A stretch of DNA of 64,000 nucleotides from positions 930,001 through 994,000 of the forward strand of contig CAVUMR010000002.1 of NCBI GenBank assembly GCA_963742715.1, written 5' to 3'. This DNA is from CAVUMR01 sp963742715. Lineage in GTDB: Bacteria; Actinomycetota; Actinomycetes; Mycobacteriales; Micromonosporaceae. A model generated the notes under the pieces. It was not told the origin of the DNA and did not search any database. It worked only from the letters and a program-made list of their open reading frames with translations. A program made the position numbers and the translations under genes. Within the stretch, counting starts at the first letter, position 1; each line of letters starts with the position of its first letter. Of the stretch, positions 7,927 to 17,156 are shown piece after piece.

Positions 7927-9111
7927 CTAGAACGCCTCCAGCAGGAACGGGACCTGGCGGGGGAACATCGTCCGCAGGAGCTGTTGCGTGGCCGGATCGA
8001 CCTGGCCGTACCCGCGCAGTCCCAGCTCGGCCGGATCGAGCAGGCCGTACACCAGCGCGGCCAGCCCGTGCCCGGTGACGGCGGCAGCCGGCTCACCCGC
8101 CGGGGCACCGATCTCGAGTCGCCCGTCGACGCCGGTCAGCCGGTACTCCCCGCCGATCAACGAATCCGTGACCGCGAGGGTGACATCGCCGGGACCGACC
8201 GGGAGGCCGGCCAGCCCCGGTACGGACAGCACCCGCACCATCGGTGCCGGACTGCTCAGCGGCGCGGCCTTCGCCTCGATGGTCACGGTCAGGTCGGTGA
8301 GCCAGGTCTCCGGGGTCTCACCGGGCAGTACCGGCACCTCCGCGGTGGCCACCTGGTCGGCATGCCGGGCCAGCCAGCCGAGCAGCAGGGTCCGCGCCTG
8401 TGGATCGCGGTACAGGAACCAGACCGCTTCCAGCGCACCGCCGTACTCCGGGATCTGGTACACGAGCAGGCCGACGATCTCGCCGTCCACCTTGGCCAGG
8501 GCGGTCCACCGGTCGAACCGCCTGGTCAGCGCCCGGAAGTCGGTTTCGGACCGGATCGCCATGCCGTGCACGGACGGCTGGATCGACACCGCGAGCGCGC
8601 GCATCTCGTCCGCTGCCTCGGTGTTCCGCACCAGCTCCACGGTGCCGGGCGGCTCTACCGGCAGCAGTCGGGCCAGCTCGCGCGGGTCGAGCGTCGCGGT
8701 TCGCTGCTGTGGCATCCCGACGTAGCCGAACCGCTCGTAGAACGAGGCCCGGAACGGGTACAGCGCGCTCACCACCTGGCCCCGGTCGACCATGTCGCGC
8801 AGCAGGTGTTCGAGCAGCGCGCGGGCGTGCCCGCGCCGGCGGGACATCGGGTTGGTGGCGACCGCGGCCAGTGCGCCCATCGGCAGCAGCGCGCCCCGCA
8901 CGTTCTGCGTCATCGGGAAGACGGTCGCGGTGGCCATCGTCCGGTCGCCGTCGACGATCACGTGGGTACGCCGGTCACTCGGCTCGATGGCCGCGCGCCG
9001 CAGCTTCTCCCGGTCGGGCTCGGTCGGGCTCGCCTCGAACGCGTACGCCCGCAGCGGTACCGAGCCGGCAAGGAGCTCCTCGCCGCTGACCAGGCGGATC
9101 TCCGCCGTCAC
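7927..9111 (-). CDS. Eis-like GNAT acetyltransferase with SCP2-type C-terminal domain
   Basis: 394 residues from a GTG start that overlaps the DUF3043 stop by 4 bp. It shows the three-domain Eis layout: N-terminal GNAT with the acetyl-CoA motif SRRRGHARALLEHLLRDM, a second GNAT-like domain, and a C-terminal sterol-carrier-like domain (VRVLSVPGLAGLPVG to the end). SFYERFGYVG contains the Tyr expected as general acid (Tyr126 in M. tuberculosis Eis), and the chain ends in Phe, as in Eis, where the terminal carboxylate is the proposed base. Eis enzymes acetylate several amines of aminoglycosides and lysine side chains. The natural substrate here is unknown. Confidence 0.85.
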   Translation of the reverse strand: MTAEIRLVSGEELLAGSVPLRAYAFEASPTEPDREKLRRAAIEPSDRRTHVIVDGDRTMATATVFPMTQNVRGALLPMGALAAVATNPMSRRRGHARALLEHLLRDMVDRGQVVSALYPFRASFYERFGYVGMPQQRTATLDPRELARLLPVEPPGTVELVRNTEAADEMRALAVSIQPSVHGMAIRSETDFRALTRRFDRWTALAKVDGEIVGLLVYQIPEYGGALEAVWFLYRDPQARTLLLGWLARHADQVATAEVPVLPGETPETWLTDLTVTIEAKAAPLSSPAPMVRVLSVPGLAGLPVGPGDVTLAVTDSLIGGEYRLTGVDGRLEIGAPAGEPAAAVTGHGLAALVYGLLDPAELGLRGYGQVDPATQQLLRTMFPRQVPFLLEAF

Positions 9112-9767
9112 AGCAGCTTTTCGCCCGACTTCACCCGCGGCTTGGGCATGCGCAGCCGGCGGAACGTGATCGACCGCATGATCGCGTACAGGTACATCCC
9201 GCCGAACCGTTCGGTCGTCTTCGGTACCCGCGCGAGCACGGTGCTCTTGACCCGGCGGGACAGCAGTACCGAGTCGACGATGAACGCGAGCGCCAGCCCG
9301 TACCAGAGGAACTCGGCACCGACCCGCACCTGCGGCGGCATCGCGCCGGAGGTACCGACGAGGATCACCACGGCGCCGGCGAAGAACCAGGTACCGACGT
9401 TGTGCCGGACGTCCACCACGTCGCGGGTGATGGCCCGCTCCTCGCCCTGGTCACGCTTGGGCAGGTACTTCTCCTCGCCCCGCATCATCGCGCCGCGCGC
9501 CTCGAGCCGCTCCTGGCGCTGCTTCTCGCGCAGTCGCTTGACGGCTTCCTTGCGGTTGGCCGGCGGCGGCTCGGCCGACTTGCGCCGTTCGGCCTCCTTG
9601 CGCTTCGGCGTCGGCCGGCCCTTGCCGGGCGTGTACCCGCGCGTCTTCGCGTCATCGGGGTCGGCGGTACCGGCCGGATCGCTCGCAGGAGCCGACCCGG
9701 CTACGGCATCGCCGGACGCGTCGGCGGGGTCGGTGAGCTGATTACGGCGTCGGAACAGGGAGGCCAC
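9108..9767 (-). CDS. DUF3043 membrane protein
   Basis: 219 residues from a GTG start. The N-terminal half is highly charged and disordered (GKGRPTPKRKEAERR, AVKRLREKQRQERLEARG), then YLPKRDQGEERAITRDVVDV leads into two transmembrane segments (VGTWFFAGAVVILVGTSG and AEFLWYGLALAFIVDSVLL). A basic C-terminal tail follows. This is the standard actinobacterial DUF3043 architecture, equivalent in position to Rv2206 of M. tuberculosis. It sits 75 bp downstream of murA and overlaps the Eis-like gene, so it is probably cotranscribed with them. Function unknown; the basic tails suggest contact with nucleic acid or lipid head groups, which is inference. Confidence 0.88.
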   Translation of the reverse strand: MASLFRRRNQLTDPADASGDAVAGSAPASDPAGTADPDDAKTRGYTPGKGRPTPKRKEAERRKSAEPPPANRKEAVKRLREKQRQERLEARGAMMRGEEKYLPKRDQGEERAITRDVVDVRHNVGTWFFAGAVVILVGTSGAMPPQVRVGAEFLWYGLALAFIVDSVLLSRRVKSTVLARVPKTTERFGGMYLYAIMRSITFRRLRMPKPRVKSGEKLL

Positions 9768-9842
9768 GTCAGCAGGGTAGCGGTCGGGCGACCGGAGCCG
9801 CCCGCCGCCAGCTACTGGCCGAGACGCCGGCCGGGGGCGTCG

Positions 9843-11168
9843 CTACGGGTGCTCGACCCGGGCACCGAGCGCGGTCAGCTTGGCCGCGAAGTCCTCGTAC
9901 CCCCGGTTGATCAGGTCGACCCCGTACACCCGCGAGGTGCCCTCGGCGGCCAGCGCCGCGATCAGGTGGCTGAACCCACCCCGCAGGTCCGGGATCACCA
10001 GGTCGGCGGCGTGCAGCTTGGTCGGGCCGGAGATCACCGCGGAGTGCTGGAAGTTGCGCTGGCCGAACCGGCACGGGGTGGCGCCGAGGCAGTCCCGGTA
10101 CAGCTGGATGGTCGCGCCCATCGACACCAGCGCCTCGGTGTAGCCGAGCCGGCGCTCGTACACGGTCTCGTGCACGATCGACAGGCCGCGCGCCTGGGTC
10201 AGCGCGATCACCAGCGGCTGCTGCCAGTCGGTCATGAATCCCGGGTGTACGTCGGTCTCCAGCGCGACCGCGCGGAGGTCCCCACCCGGGTGCCAGAACC
10301 GGATGCCGCCGGCCGGGCTGTCGTCCACCTCGAACGCGCCACCGACCGAGCGGAACACGTTCAGGAACGTCATCATGTCGACCTGCCGGGCACCCCGGAT
10401 GTACACGTCGCCGCGGGTGGCCAGCGCGGCGCAGGCCCAGCTGGCGCTCTCCAGCCGGTCCGGCAGCGGCCGGTGGGCGTACCCGGTGAGCCGGTCCACT
10501 CCCTCGATCCGGATCACCCGGTCGGTGTGCACGCTGATGATCGCGCCCATCTTCTGCAGGATCGCGATGAGGTCGCCGATCTCCGGCTCGACCGCGGCGT
10601 TGCGCAGCTCGGTGACGCCCTCGGCCAGGACCGCGGTCAGCAGTACCTGCTCGGTGGCGCCGACGCTCGGGTACGGCAGCTCGAACTTGGTACCGCGCAG
10701 CCGCTGCGGGGCGGTCAGGTGCAGCCCTTCCGGCGTCTTGTCGATGTGGGCGCCGAACTGCCGCAGCGCGGACAGGTGGAAGTCGATCGGCCGGTCACCG
10801 ATCTTGCAGCCGCCCAGGTCCGGGATGACCGCGTGCCCGAGCCGGTGCAGCAGCGGGCCGCAGAACAGGATCGGGATCCGGCTGGAGCCGGCGTGCACGT
10901 TGATCTCGTCCACGTTGGCCCGTTCGACGTTGGCCGGGTCGAGCACCAGCTCGCCATCCGAGCCGTCGCTGACCTGTACGCCGTGCAGCGCCAGCAGCCC
11001 GCGGACGACCTCGACGTCGCGGATCGCGGGCACGTCGTACAGCCGGCTGGGCCCCTCACCGAGCAGGGCGGCCACCATCGCCTTGGAGACCAGATTCTTG
11101 GCTCCACGGATCCGGATCTCACCGTGCAGGGGGGCGCCGCCGTGTACCACGAGCACGTCGTCAGGCAA
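9843..11168 (-). CDS. murA: UDP-N-acetylglucosamine 1-carboxyvinyltransferase MurA
   Basis: 441 residues. MurA transfers enolpyruvate from PEP to UDP-GlcNAc, the first committed cytoplasmic step of peptidoglycan synthesis. The start is a TTG at 11168, supported by GGAGAA six bases upstream. RGAKNLVSKAMVAALLGEG contains the conserved K-N pair for substrate binding. IPDLGGCKIGDRPIDFHLSA contains the catalytic loop Cys (fosfomycin target) retained as Cys. The C-terminal part has VIPDLRGGFSHLIAALAAEG and INRGYEDF, both family signatures. Length is slightly above the usual about 420. It is followed by DUF3043 and the Eis-like gene on the same strand. Confidence 0.95.
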   Translation of the reverse strand: MPDDVLVVHGGAPLHGEIRIRGAKNLVSKAMVAALLGEGPSRLYDVPAIRDVEVVRGLLALHGVQVSDGSDGELVLDPANVERANVDEINVHAGSSRIPILFCGPLLHRLGHAVIPDLGGCKIGDRPIDFHLSALRQFGAHIDKTPEGLHLTAPQRLRGTKFELPYPSVGATEQVLLTAVLAEGVTELRNAAVEPEIGDLIAILQKMGAIISVHTDRVIRIEGVDRLTGYAHRPLPDRLESASWACAALATRGDVYIRGARQVDMMTFLNVFRSVGGAFEVDDSPAGGIRFWHPGGDLRAVALETDVHPGFMTDWQQPLVIALTQARGLSIVHETVYERRLGYTEALVSMGATIQLYRDCLGATPCRFGQRNFQHSAVISGPTKLHAADLVIPDLRGGFSHLIAALAAEGTSRVYGVDLINRGYEDFAAKLTALGARVEHP

Positions 11169-11373
11169 AGCTGTTCTCCGTTCTGACCAGCAACGGGTGT
11201 GCGAGGAAAGGGTCCGGTGACCGGATCGTACGGCCGGACCGGCGCGGGCGACGTTGCCCGGCTGGCGAGGATAGCCCTGCGTGCCATCGTCCGCGCGCTA
11301 CGTACCCATGATCGCATCGGTCAACCGCCGCCAGGTGCGATCCGGCGCGGTCACGGCAGCGGTATCGCGAGTA

Positions 11374-12594
11374 TTACGGCAGCGCGAGCATCTGGTCCAG
11401 GCCGAGCCGGGCGTACCGCGCGGTCTCGTCGTCCACCCGGATCCGGTTGACCACCCGTCCGGCGGCCAGCTCCTCCAGCGCCCAGACCAGATGCGGCAGG
11501 TCGATCCGGTTCATCGTGGAGCAGTAGCACACCGTCCGGTCCAGGAAGACGACCTGCTTGTCCGGGTGCCGGTTCGCCAGCCGCCGGACCAGGTTCAGCT
11601 CGGTACCGACCGCCCACGCGGAGCCGGCCGGCGCGGTGTCGAGAGCCCGGATGATGTACTCGGTCGAGCCGACATAGTCGGCCGCCTCCACCACGTCGTA
11701 CCGGCACTCCGGATGTACCAGCACGTTCACTCCGGGGATGCGTTCCCGCACGTCGTGTACGCACTGCAGGGAGAACCGGCCGTGCACCGAGCAGTGCCCG
11801 CGCCACAGGACCATCCGCGCGTCCCGCAACTGCCCCGCACTGAGCCCGCCGGCCGGCTTGTGCGGGTCGTACAGCACACAGTCGTCCAGGTCGAAGCCCA
11901 GCTCCCGTACCGCGGTGTTGCGCCCCAGGTGCTGGTCGGGCAGGAACAGCACCCGCTCGCCCCGCTCGTACGCCCAGCGCAGGGCCCGCTCAGCGTTGGA
12001 CGAGGTGCAGACCGTACCGCCGTGCCGGCCCACGAACGCCTTGATGGCCGCGGTCGAGTTCATGTACGTGACCGGCACGGTGCCGTCGGCCAGCCCCGCG
12101 TCGGTCAGCGTGTCCCAGCAGTCCTCCACCTGAGACAGCGCGGCCATGTCCGCCATCGAGCAGCCGGCGGCCAGGTCCGGCAGTATCACCTGCTGGTCCG
12201 GGGTGGTCAGGATGTCGGCGCTCTCGGCCATGAAGTGCACGCCGCAGAACACGATGAACTCGGCGTCCGGCCGGGCGGCCGCGTCCCGGGCCAGCTTGAA
12301 CGAGTCGCCGGTCACGTCGGCGAACTCGATCACTTCGTCCCGCTGGTAGTGGTGGCCGAGTACGAAGGCCCGGTCGCCGAGCTTCGCGCGGGCGGCCCGG
12401 GCGCGCTCGGCCAGACCCGGATCACTCGGCGCGGGCAGCTCGCCGGGGCACTCCACACCCTTTTCCGAGTCCCGGTCGACCCCCCGACCCAGCAGCAACA
12501 GCGCGGTGGCGGTCGACGACGGCTCCGCCCAGCCGGTCGTGTCGGTACCTGCCGGGTTGGTACCCGCCGCGTCGGTACCTGTTGGTGTGGTCAC
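11374..12594 (-). CDS. nadA: Quinolinate synthase NadA
   Basis: 406 residues. NadA condenses iminoaspartate with dihydroxyacetone phosphate to quinolinate for NAD synthesis, using a [4Fe-4S] cluster. LGHHYQRDEVIEFADVTGDS and FCGVHFMAESADIL are typical of actinobacterial NadA. Candidate cluster cysteines lie in LAAGCSMADMA, WRGHCSVHGRF and VCYCSTMNRIDLP; HPECRYDVV is also conserved. I chose GTG at 12594 because a G-rich ribosome-binding site precedes it. An ATG at 12626 would add 11 residues but lacks a site. nadB and nadC are not adjacent. It is divergent from glycerate kinase across 106 bp. Confidence 0.93.
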   Translation of the reverse strand: MTTPTGTDAAGTNPAGTDTTGWAEPSSTATALLLLGRGVDRDSEKGVECPGELPAPSDPGLAERARAARAKLGDRAFVLGHHYQRDEVIEFADVTGDSFKLARDAAARPDAEFIVFCGVHFMAESADILTTPDQQVILPDLAAGCSMADMAALSQVEDCWDTLTDAGLADGTVPVTYMNSTAAIKAFVGRHGGTVCTSSNAERALRWAYERGERVLFLPDQHLGRNTAVRELGFDLDDCVLYDPHKPAGGLSAGQLRDARMVLWRGHCSVHGRFSLQCVHDVRERIPGVNVLVHPECRYDVVEAADYVGSTEYIIRALDTAPAGSAWAVGTELNLVRRLANRHPDKQVVFLDRTVCYCSTMNRIDLPHLVWALEELAAGRVVNRIRVDDETARYARLGLDQMLALP

Positions 12595-12700
12595 CGGCTG
12601 TCCCCCCGCCCCGTTGCGGTTCATGACGGCCCATGCTGGCACAACGGGCGGGCGCCCGGCCGTGGTGCAGGTCACGGGCGGGCGGGCAGACTGGTCCACC

Positions 12701-13819
12701 GTGCGAGTACTGATCTGCCCGGACAAGTTCGCCGGCACCCTGTCCGCGCCCGCGGCGGCGCGCGAAATCGCGGCCGGCTGGCTCGCCGCCGCACCGGACG
12801 ACGAGGTCAGCTGCCGGCCGCTCTCCGACGGCGGTCCCGGCTTCCTCGACGCGCTGGCCGAAGCGCTGGACGGCACCCCGGTACCGGTCCGGGTGGTCGA
12901 CCCGCTCGGCCGGCCGGCCGACGGCCACGTGCTCGTGGTGGGCGACACCGGGTACGTGGAGAGCGCCCAGGCCTGCGGCCTGCACCTGGTACCGGCCGAC
13001 CAGCGCGATCCGAAGATCACCACCTCGTACGGGCTCGGGCTGCTGCTGGCCGCGGCGGCCGAGGCCGGGGTCCGCACCGTCGTGGTGGGGCTGGGCGGTT
13101 CGGCCACCAACGACGCCGGCGCGGGCATGTTGGCAGCGCTGGGCGCGGCTCCGCTGGACGCCGCCGGCTACGCACTGCCCTACGGCGGCGCGGTGTTGTC
13201 CGGGTGTACCGCCCTGAGCGGCGAACCGCGACTGCGCCCGGTCCAGCTGATCGCGGCGACCGACGTGGACAACCCGCTGCTCGGCATCCACGGGGCCAGT
13301 GCGGTGTTCGGGCCGCAGAAGGGCGCCACCCGCGAAGACGTACTGCTGCTCGACGCCGCGCTGGAGAACTTCGCGTCGGTGCTGGAACGGGACGTACCGG
13401 GCTGCCCGCCCGATCTGGCCGCGCTGCCCGGTGCCGGGGCCGCCGGCGGACTCGGGGCGGCCCTGCTCGCCCTGGGCGGGCACCGGCGGTCCGGTGCGGA
13501 GATCATCCGCACCGCGACCCGGCTGGACGAGGAACTGGACCGGTGCGAGCTGGTGATCAGCGGCGAGGGCTCCTTCGACAACCAGTCGCTGCGCGGCAAG
13601 GTAGTCGCCGCGGTCGCGGCCGCGGCCGCCGAGCGCGGCGTGCCGTGTGTCGTACTCGCAGGTCAGGTCGCTGTCGGCCGGCGCGAGGCGGCGGCCGCCG
13701 GGATCGCCGGAACCTATGCGGTGGCCGACCACGTCGGGGGCGTGGAGGAGGCCCTCGCCCGGCCGGCCGAGGGTCTCCGCTCGCTGGCCGAGCGGGTGGC
13801 CCGGCAGTGGAGCCGCTGA
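12701..13819 (+). CDS. Glycerate kinase (GlxK/GarK family)
   Basis: 372 residues from GTG at 12701. It phosphorylates D-glycerate with ATP. VRVLICPDKFAGTLSAPAAA is the family N-terminus (I-x-P-D-x-F-K/A-G-(S/T)-L-S), and PLSDGGPGFLDALAEAL is the substrate-site motif. TVVVGLGGSATNDAGAGML and FGPQKGATREDV are the glycine-rich core motifs, and SGEGSFDNQSLRGK ends the catalytic region. Length fits the family (about 375-380). The position next to HesB matches Rv2205c in M. tuberculosis. Longer in-frame extensions upstream overlap nadA on the opposite strand and were not used. Confidence 0.92.
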   Translation: MRVLICPDKFAGTLSAPAAAREIAAGWLAAAPDDEVSCRPLSDGGPGFLDALAEALDGTPVPVRVVDPLGRPADGHVLVVGDTGYVESAQACGLHLVPADQRDPKITTSYGLGLLLAAAAEAGVRTVVVGLGGSATNDAGAGMLAALGAAPLDAAGYALPYGGAVLSGCTALSGEPRLRPVQLIAATDVDNPLLGIHGASAVFGPQKGATREDVLLLDAALENFASVLERDVPGCPPDLAALPGAGAAGGLGAALLALGGHRRSGAEIIRTATRLDEELDRCELVISGEGSFDNQSLRGKVVAAVAAAAAERGVPCVVLAGQVAVGRREAAAAGIAGTYAVADHVGGVEEALARPAEGLRSLAERVARQWSR

Positions 13820-14046
13820 CCCGTGTGGCTCGGCGGTGGGGAGCACGGGCGGGGGAGCGCGGGACGGGGGAGCGGGACGGAGACCGCGGTGACCGGCGCC
13901 ACCGGCCGGGCGGCCCGCAGCGGCGGCCATCGTCCGCACGGTGTGCAACTATGGGGAATGTCGTCTGGGACGACCACGTTGGCCGTGGGTGCCCGGACGA
14001 CACCGCTGGGAACCACAAAGCCCAACTCGCCTGCAGGGAGCACCAC

Positions 14047-14412
14047 GTGACCGTTCCGCAGACCAGCCAGACCGAAGCCGACGTCGCCACCGGCGTGGTC
14101 CTGACCGACGTCGCGGCCACCAAGGTCAAGGCGCTGCTCGACCAGGAGGGGCGCGACGACCTGCGACTGCGGGTAGCGGTACAGCCGGGTGGCTGTTCCG
14201 GCCTGCGCTACCAGTTGTTCTTCGACGAGCGTTCGCTCGACGGCGACCAGGTCACCGGCTTCGGCGGCGTCGAAGTCGTGGTCGACCGGATGAGCGCGCC
14301 GTATCTGATGGGCGCCAGCATCGACTTCGTCGACCAGATCGACAAGCAGGGCTTCACCATCGACAACCCGAACGCGACCGGGTCCTGCGCCTGCGGCGAC
14401 TCGTTCCACTAG
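14047..14412 (+). CDS. erpA: Iron-sulfur cluster insertion protein, HesB/IscA family (ErpA-like)
   Basis: 121 residues from GTG at 14047, preceded by CAGGGAG at 14034-14040. The A-type carrier signature is complete: Cys in QPGGCSGLRYQLFFD and the pair in GSCACGDSFH at the C-terminus. It receives Fe-S clusters and passes them to target proteins. Neighbours that may need clusters include NadA and the Rieske protein QcrA; that link is inference. Monocistronic layout, with a terminator at 14450-14494. The symbol follows common actinobacterial usage; biochemical identity as ErpA rather than IscA is not proven. Confidence 0.92.
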   Translation: MTVPQTSQTEADVATGVVLTDVAATKVKALLDQEGRDDLRLRVAVQPGGCSGLRYQLFFDERSLDGDQVTGFGGVEVVVDRMSAPYLMGASIDFVDQIDKQGFTIDNPNATGSCACGDSFH

Positions 14413-14449
14413 TCCGAGCAGCCGCGGAGCTGATCCGCCGGTGAGGTGA

Positions 14450-14494
14450 CGGGCTGTCCGGGCGTGGTAACGCCGGGATGGCCCGTTCGCTTTT
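14450..14494 (+). terminator. Rho-independent terminator after erpA
   Basis: A 15-position stem (14450-14464 with 14471-14485; two G-U pairs, one mismatch) with a 6-base loop TGGTAA is followed by TTCGCTTTT. The T-rich tail is unusual for this GC-rich genome and makes this one of the clearest intrinsic terminators in the window. Confidence 0.75.
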
Positions 14495-14635
14495 CCAGCA
14501 CCCGCCTCACCAGGCTCGACGCTCGCTGGACGGGATCGCGGCCGGTCCGCGCGTACGCTGAACCCGCCTTGCCCGCGTCGTGTCCGTTCGGCATAGTCTT
14601 GCGCGGCGCTGTCCGAAGACACCTGGGGTTTGAAG

Positions 14636-15613
14636 ATGCCGATCGTCGTGACCGGTTCCATCGCCACCGACCACCTGATGCACTTTCCGGGTAGGTTTGC
14701 CGAACAGCTCCTGCCGGACCAGCTGCACAAGGTGTCGCTGTCCTTCCTCGTCGACGAGCTGGTCGTCCGCCGCGGTGGAGTCGCGGCGAACATCAGCTTC
14801 GGAATGGCGCAACTCGGGCTGCAGCCGGTACTGCTCGGTGCCGTCGGCGGCGACTTCGACGACTACCGGGGCTGGCTCAGCCGGCACGGGGTCGACTGCG
14901 ACTCGGTGTACGTGAGCGAGGTCGCGCACACCGCGCGGTTCGTCTGTACCACCGACGAGGACATGTGCCAGATCGCCTCGTTCTATGCCGGCGCGATGGC
15001 CGAGGCGCGCAACATCGAGCTGCTGCCGGTCGCCGAGCGGGTCGGGTCGCTCGACCTCGTACTGATCGGCGCGGACGACCCGGCCGCGATGGTTCGGCAC
15101 GCCAACGAGTGCCGCGAGCGCGGGTACCGGTTCGCCGCCGACCCGTCGCAGCAGCTCGCCCGGATGCCCGGCGCGGACGTGCGCAGCCTGATCGAGGGCG
15201 CCACGTACCTGCTGACGAACGACTACGAAAAGGGACTGCTCGAGTCCAAGACGGGCCTCTCCGACGACGAGGTGCTCGAGCTGGTGGGCATCCGGATCAC
15301 CACGCTCGGCAAGCACGGCGTGCGGATCACCGGTAAGGACATGGAGCCCATCCATGTACCGGTGGCCCGGGAGATGGCCGTACACGACCCGACCGGGGTC
15401 GGCGACGGCTTCCGCGCTGGCTTCTTCGCCGGCCTGTCCTGGGGCCTGTCCCTGGAGCGGTCGGCGCAGGTCGGCAGCCTGCTCGCCACGCTCGTACTGG
15501 AGACGATCGGCACCCAGGAGTACGCGGTGAAGCCGGCCGAGTTCCACGAGCGGCTGGCCGAGTCGTACGGCCAGGAGTGTGCCGACGAGGTACAGCCCTT
15601 CCTGCCCCGGTAA
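14636..15613 (+). CDS. adoK: Adenosine kinase, PfkB family (AdoK-like)
   Basis: 325 residues from ATG at 14636 (a TTG six bases upstream is in frame). The N-terminus reads VVTGSIATDHLMHFPGRFAE and QLLPDQLHKVSLSFLVDELV, close to M. tuberculosis adenosine kinase Rv2202c, which also sits near HesB and ctaC. PfkB motifs are present: RRGGVAANISFGMAQLG, and the C-terminal anion hole and catalytic Asp in HDPTGVGDGFRAGFFAGLSWG. ADPSQQLARMPG is also shared with AdoK. The reaction is ATP-dependent phosphorylation of adenosine to AMP for purine salvage. It could be annotated only as carbohydrate kinase, but the specific N-terminal similarity favours AdoK. Confidence 0.87.
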   Translation: MPIVVTGSIATDHLMHFPGRFAEQLLPDQLHKVSLSFLVDELVVRRGGVAANISFGMAQLGLQPVLLGAVGGDFDDYRGWLSRHGVDCDSVYVSEVAHTARFVCTTDEDMCQIASFYAGAMAEARNIELLPVAERVGSLDLVLIGADDPAAMVRHANECRERGYRFAADPSQQLARMPGADVRSLIEGATYLLTNDYEKGLLESKTGLSDDEVLELVGIRITTLGKHGVRITGKDMEPIHVPVAREMAVHDPTGVGDGFRAGFFAGLSWGLSLERSAQVGSLLATLVLETIGTQEYAVKPAEFHERLAESYGQECADEVQPFLPR

Positions 15614-15623
15614 GAGTCGTACG

Positions 15624-15851
15624 TCAGGCGCGGCGGCGTACCTCGTATGCGGGTACGCCGTCCACGTCGGTGGCGCCGAGGTACTCCTGGCCGCGCAGCC
15701 GGCACCAGGCCGGAATGTCCAGCGCGGCGGCCGGATCGTCGGCGCGTACCCGGACCACGTCACCGGGGTCCACCTCGCCGATCCGGCGGGCCAGCGCGAT
15801 GACCGGCAGCGGGCAGCGCTGGCCGGCACAGTCGAGCAGGTGCGTGGTCAC
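15624..15851 (-). CDS. TusA-like sulfur carrier
   Basis: 75 residues from GTG at 15851, overlapping the cysteine desulfurase stop by 4 bp. DCAGQRCPLPVIALARRIGE contains the defining Cys-Pro-x-Pro motif with the persulfide-accepting Cys. VDPGDVVRVRADDPAAALDI is the TusA second strand and helix. These proteins accept sulfane sulfur from a desulfurase and pass it on. Tight coupling with the upstream desulfurase supports a pair; likely targets are tRNA thiolation or another sulfur-transfer pathway. No partner acceptor gene is nearby. Confidence 0.88.
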   Translation of the reverse strand: MTTHLLDCAGQRCPLPVIALARRIGEVDPGDVVRVRADDPAAALDIPAWCRLRGQEYLGATDVDGVPAYEVRRRA

Positions 15852-16996
15852 AGCCCCACCACGCCGGCTTCCCCGCGGAGTTCCGCGACGACGTCGGGCA
15901 GTACGGCCAGGAACGCGTCCACCTCGGCGGCGGTGGTGTCCCGGTGCAGGGACAGCCGTACGTTGCCGTGGCTCAGTACCCCCATCGCGGCCAGCACATG
16001 GCTGGGGCGCAGCGTGTCCGAGGTACACGAGGATCCGGACGAGACCGCGAACCCGCGCCGGTCCAGCGCGTGCAGCAGCGCTTCGCCGTCCACGTACAGG
16101 CAGGAGAACGTGACCAGGTGCGGCAGCCGGCCGGTCGGGTCGCCCACCACCTCGACGTCCGGCACCGCCGCCGGTACCCGGGTGCGGATGCGCTCCACCA
16201 GCGCGGACAGCCGATCCGCCTCGCTCGCCTGTTCGTCCTGCCGGGCCCGCAACGCGGCCGCGGCCGCCACGATCGCGGGCAGGTTCGGATAGCCCGGCGC
16301 CCGCCGGTACTCCCGTTCGTCCGCCGGCCACGGGTTGCGCCACCTGGCGTGCCGGTGTACCGCGAGCACGCCCACACCGGGCGGTCCGCCCCACTTGTGC
16401 GCGCTGGCGGACAGGACCGACCAGCCGGTCGGTACCGGTACCCGGCCGAGCGACTGGGCGGCATCGACGTACAGCGGTACCCCCGCGGCCGCGGCGAGCG
16501 CGCCGGCCCGTTCGACCGGTTGTACGGTCCCCACCTCGTGGCTGGCGCTGATCAGCGCGGCCAGCGCGACGCCGGGGGCCCGCACCGCGGCGCCGAAGGC
16601 GTCGAGTTCGACCCGGCCGAGCCGGTCGACCGGTACCGGCACCGCCGATCCGCCCCGGGCGACGTGCCACTCCGCCGCGTGCAGTACCGCCGAGTGCTCG
16701 ATGGCGGAGTGCACGAGTGTGTCGCCGTCGCGGGCCTGCCCGGCCAGTCCACCGAGCACGGCCAGCGTGGCGGCTTCGGTACCGCTGGCGCAGAACGAGA
16801 TCTCCTCGGGGGCCGCGTCGAGCATCTCGGCGACCACCGCGCGGGCGGCATCGAGCAGCTGGGCGGCGCGCCGGGACCGCGCGTACAACTTGGCCGGGTC
16901 GGCCCAGCCGTCCACCAGTGCGGCCCGCAGCGCCTCGGCGGCGACCGGGTGCAGCGGCGCCGCGGAGGCCGCGTCGAAGTACACCTCGGCCGGCAC
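15848..16996 (-). CDS. Cysteine desulfurase, class V aminotransferase family
   Basis: 382 residues. It removes sulfur from cysteine using PLP and holds it as a persulfide. VYFDAASAAPLHPVAAEAL is the usual start. The PLP lysine lies in SASAHKWGGPPGVGVL, preceded by DAAQSLGR (PLP Asp). The persulfide Cys is in SSGSSCTSDTLRPSHVL, a loop of IscS/NifS type. It overlaps the TusA-like gene. It is not part of a suf or isc operon, which suggests a specialised sulfur-transfer role rather than bulk Fe-S assembly. Divergent from ctaC. Confidence 0.9.
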   Translation of the reverse strand: MPAEVYFDAASAAPLHPVAAEALRAALVDGWADPAKLYARSRRAAQLLDAARAVVAEMLDAAPEEISFCASGTEAATLAVLGGLAGQARDGDTLVHSAIEHSAVLHAAEWHVARGGSAVPVPVDRLGRVELDAFGAAVRAPGVALAALISASHEVGTVQPVERAGALAAAAGVPLYVDAAQSLGRVPVPTGWSVLSASAHKWGGPPGVGVLAVHRHARWRNPWPADEREYRRAPGYPNLPAIVAAAAALRARQDEQASEADRLSALVERIRTRVPAAVPDVEVVGDPTGRLPHLVTFSCLYVDGEALLHALDRRGFAVSSGSSCTSDTLRPSHVLAAMGVLSHGNVRLSLHRDTTAAEVDAFLAVLPDVVAELRGEAGVVGL

Positions 16997-17156
16997 GGGT
17001 CGACGCTACCGTGGCGACGCCGGACGGCCGGACAACAGCCGGTACAGCCCCCGGTGTGCCGCTGACCCCTGCGCGGTACCGGTGAGCATGGTCGAGTAAT
17101 CTCCCCACCGACGGTGACGACCGTTGCCCCATCGTCATGGCGAAAGGCAGGCTCAG

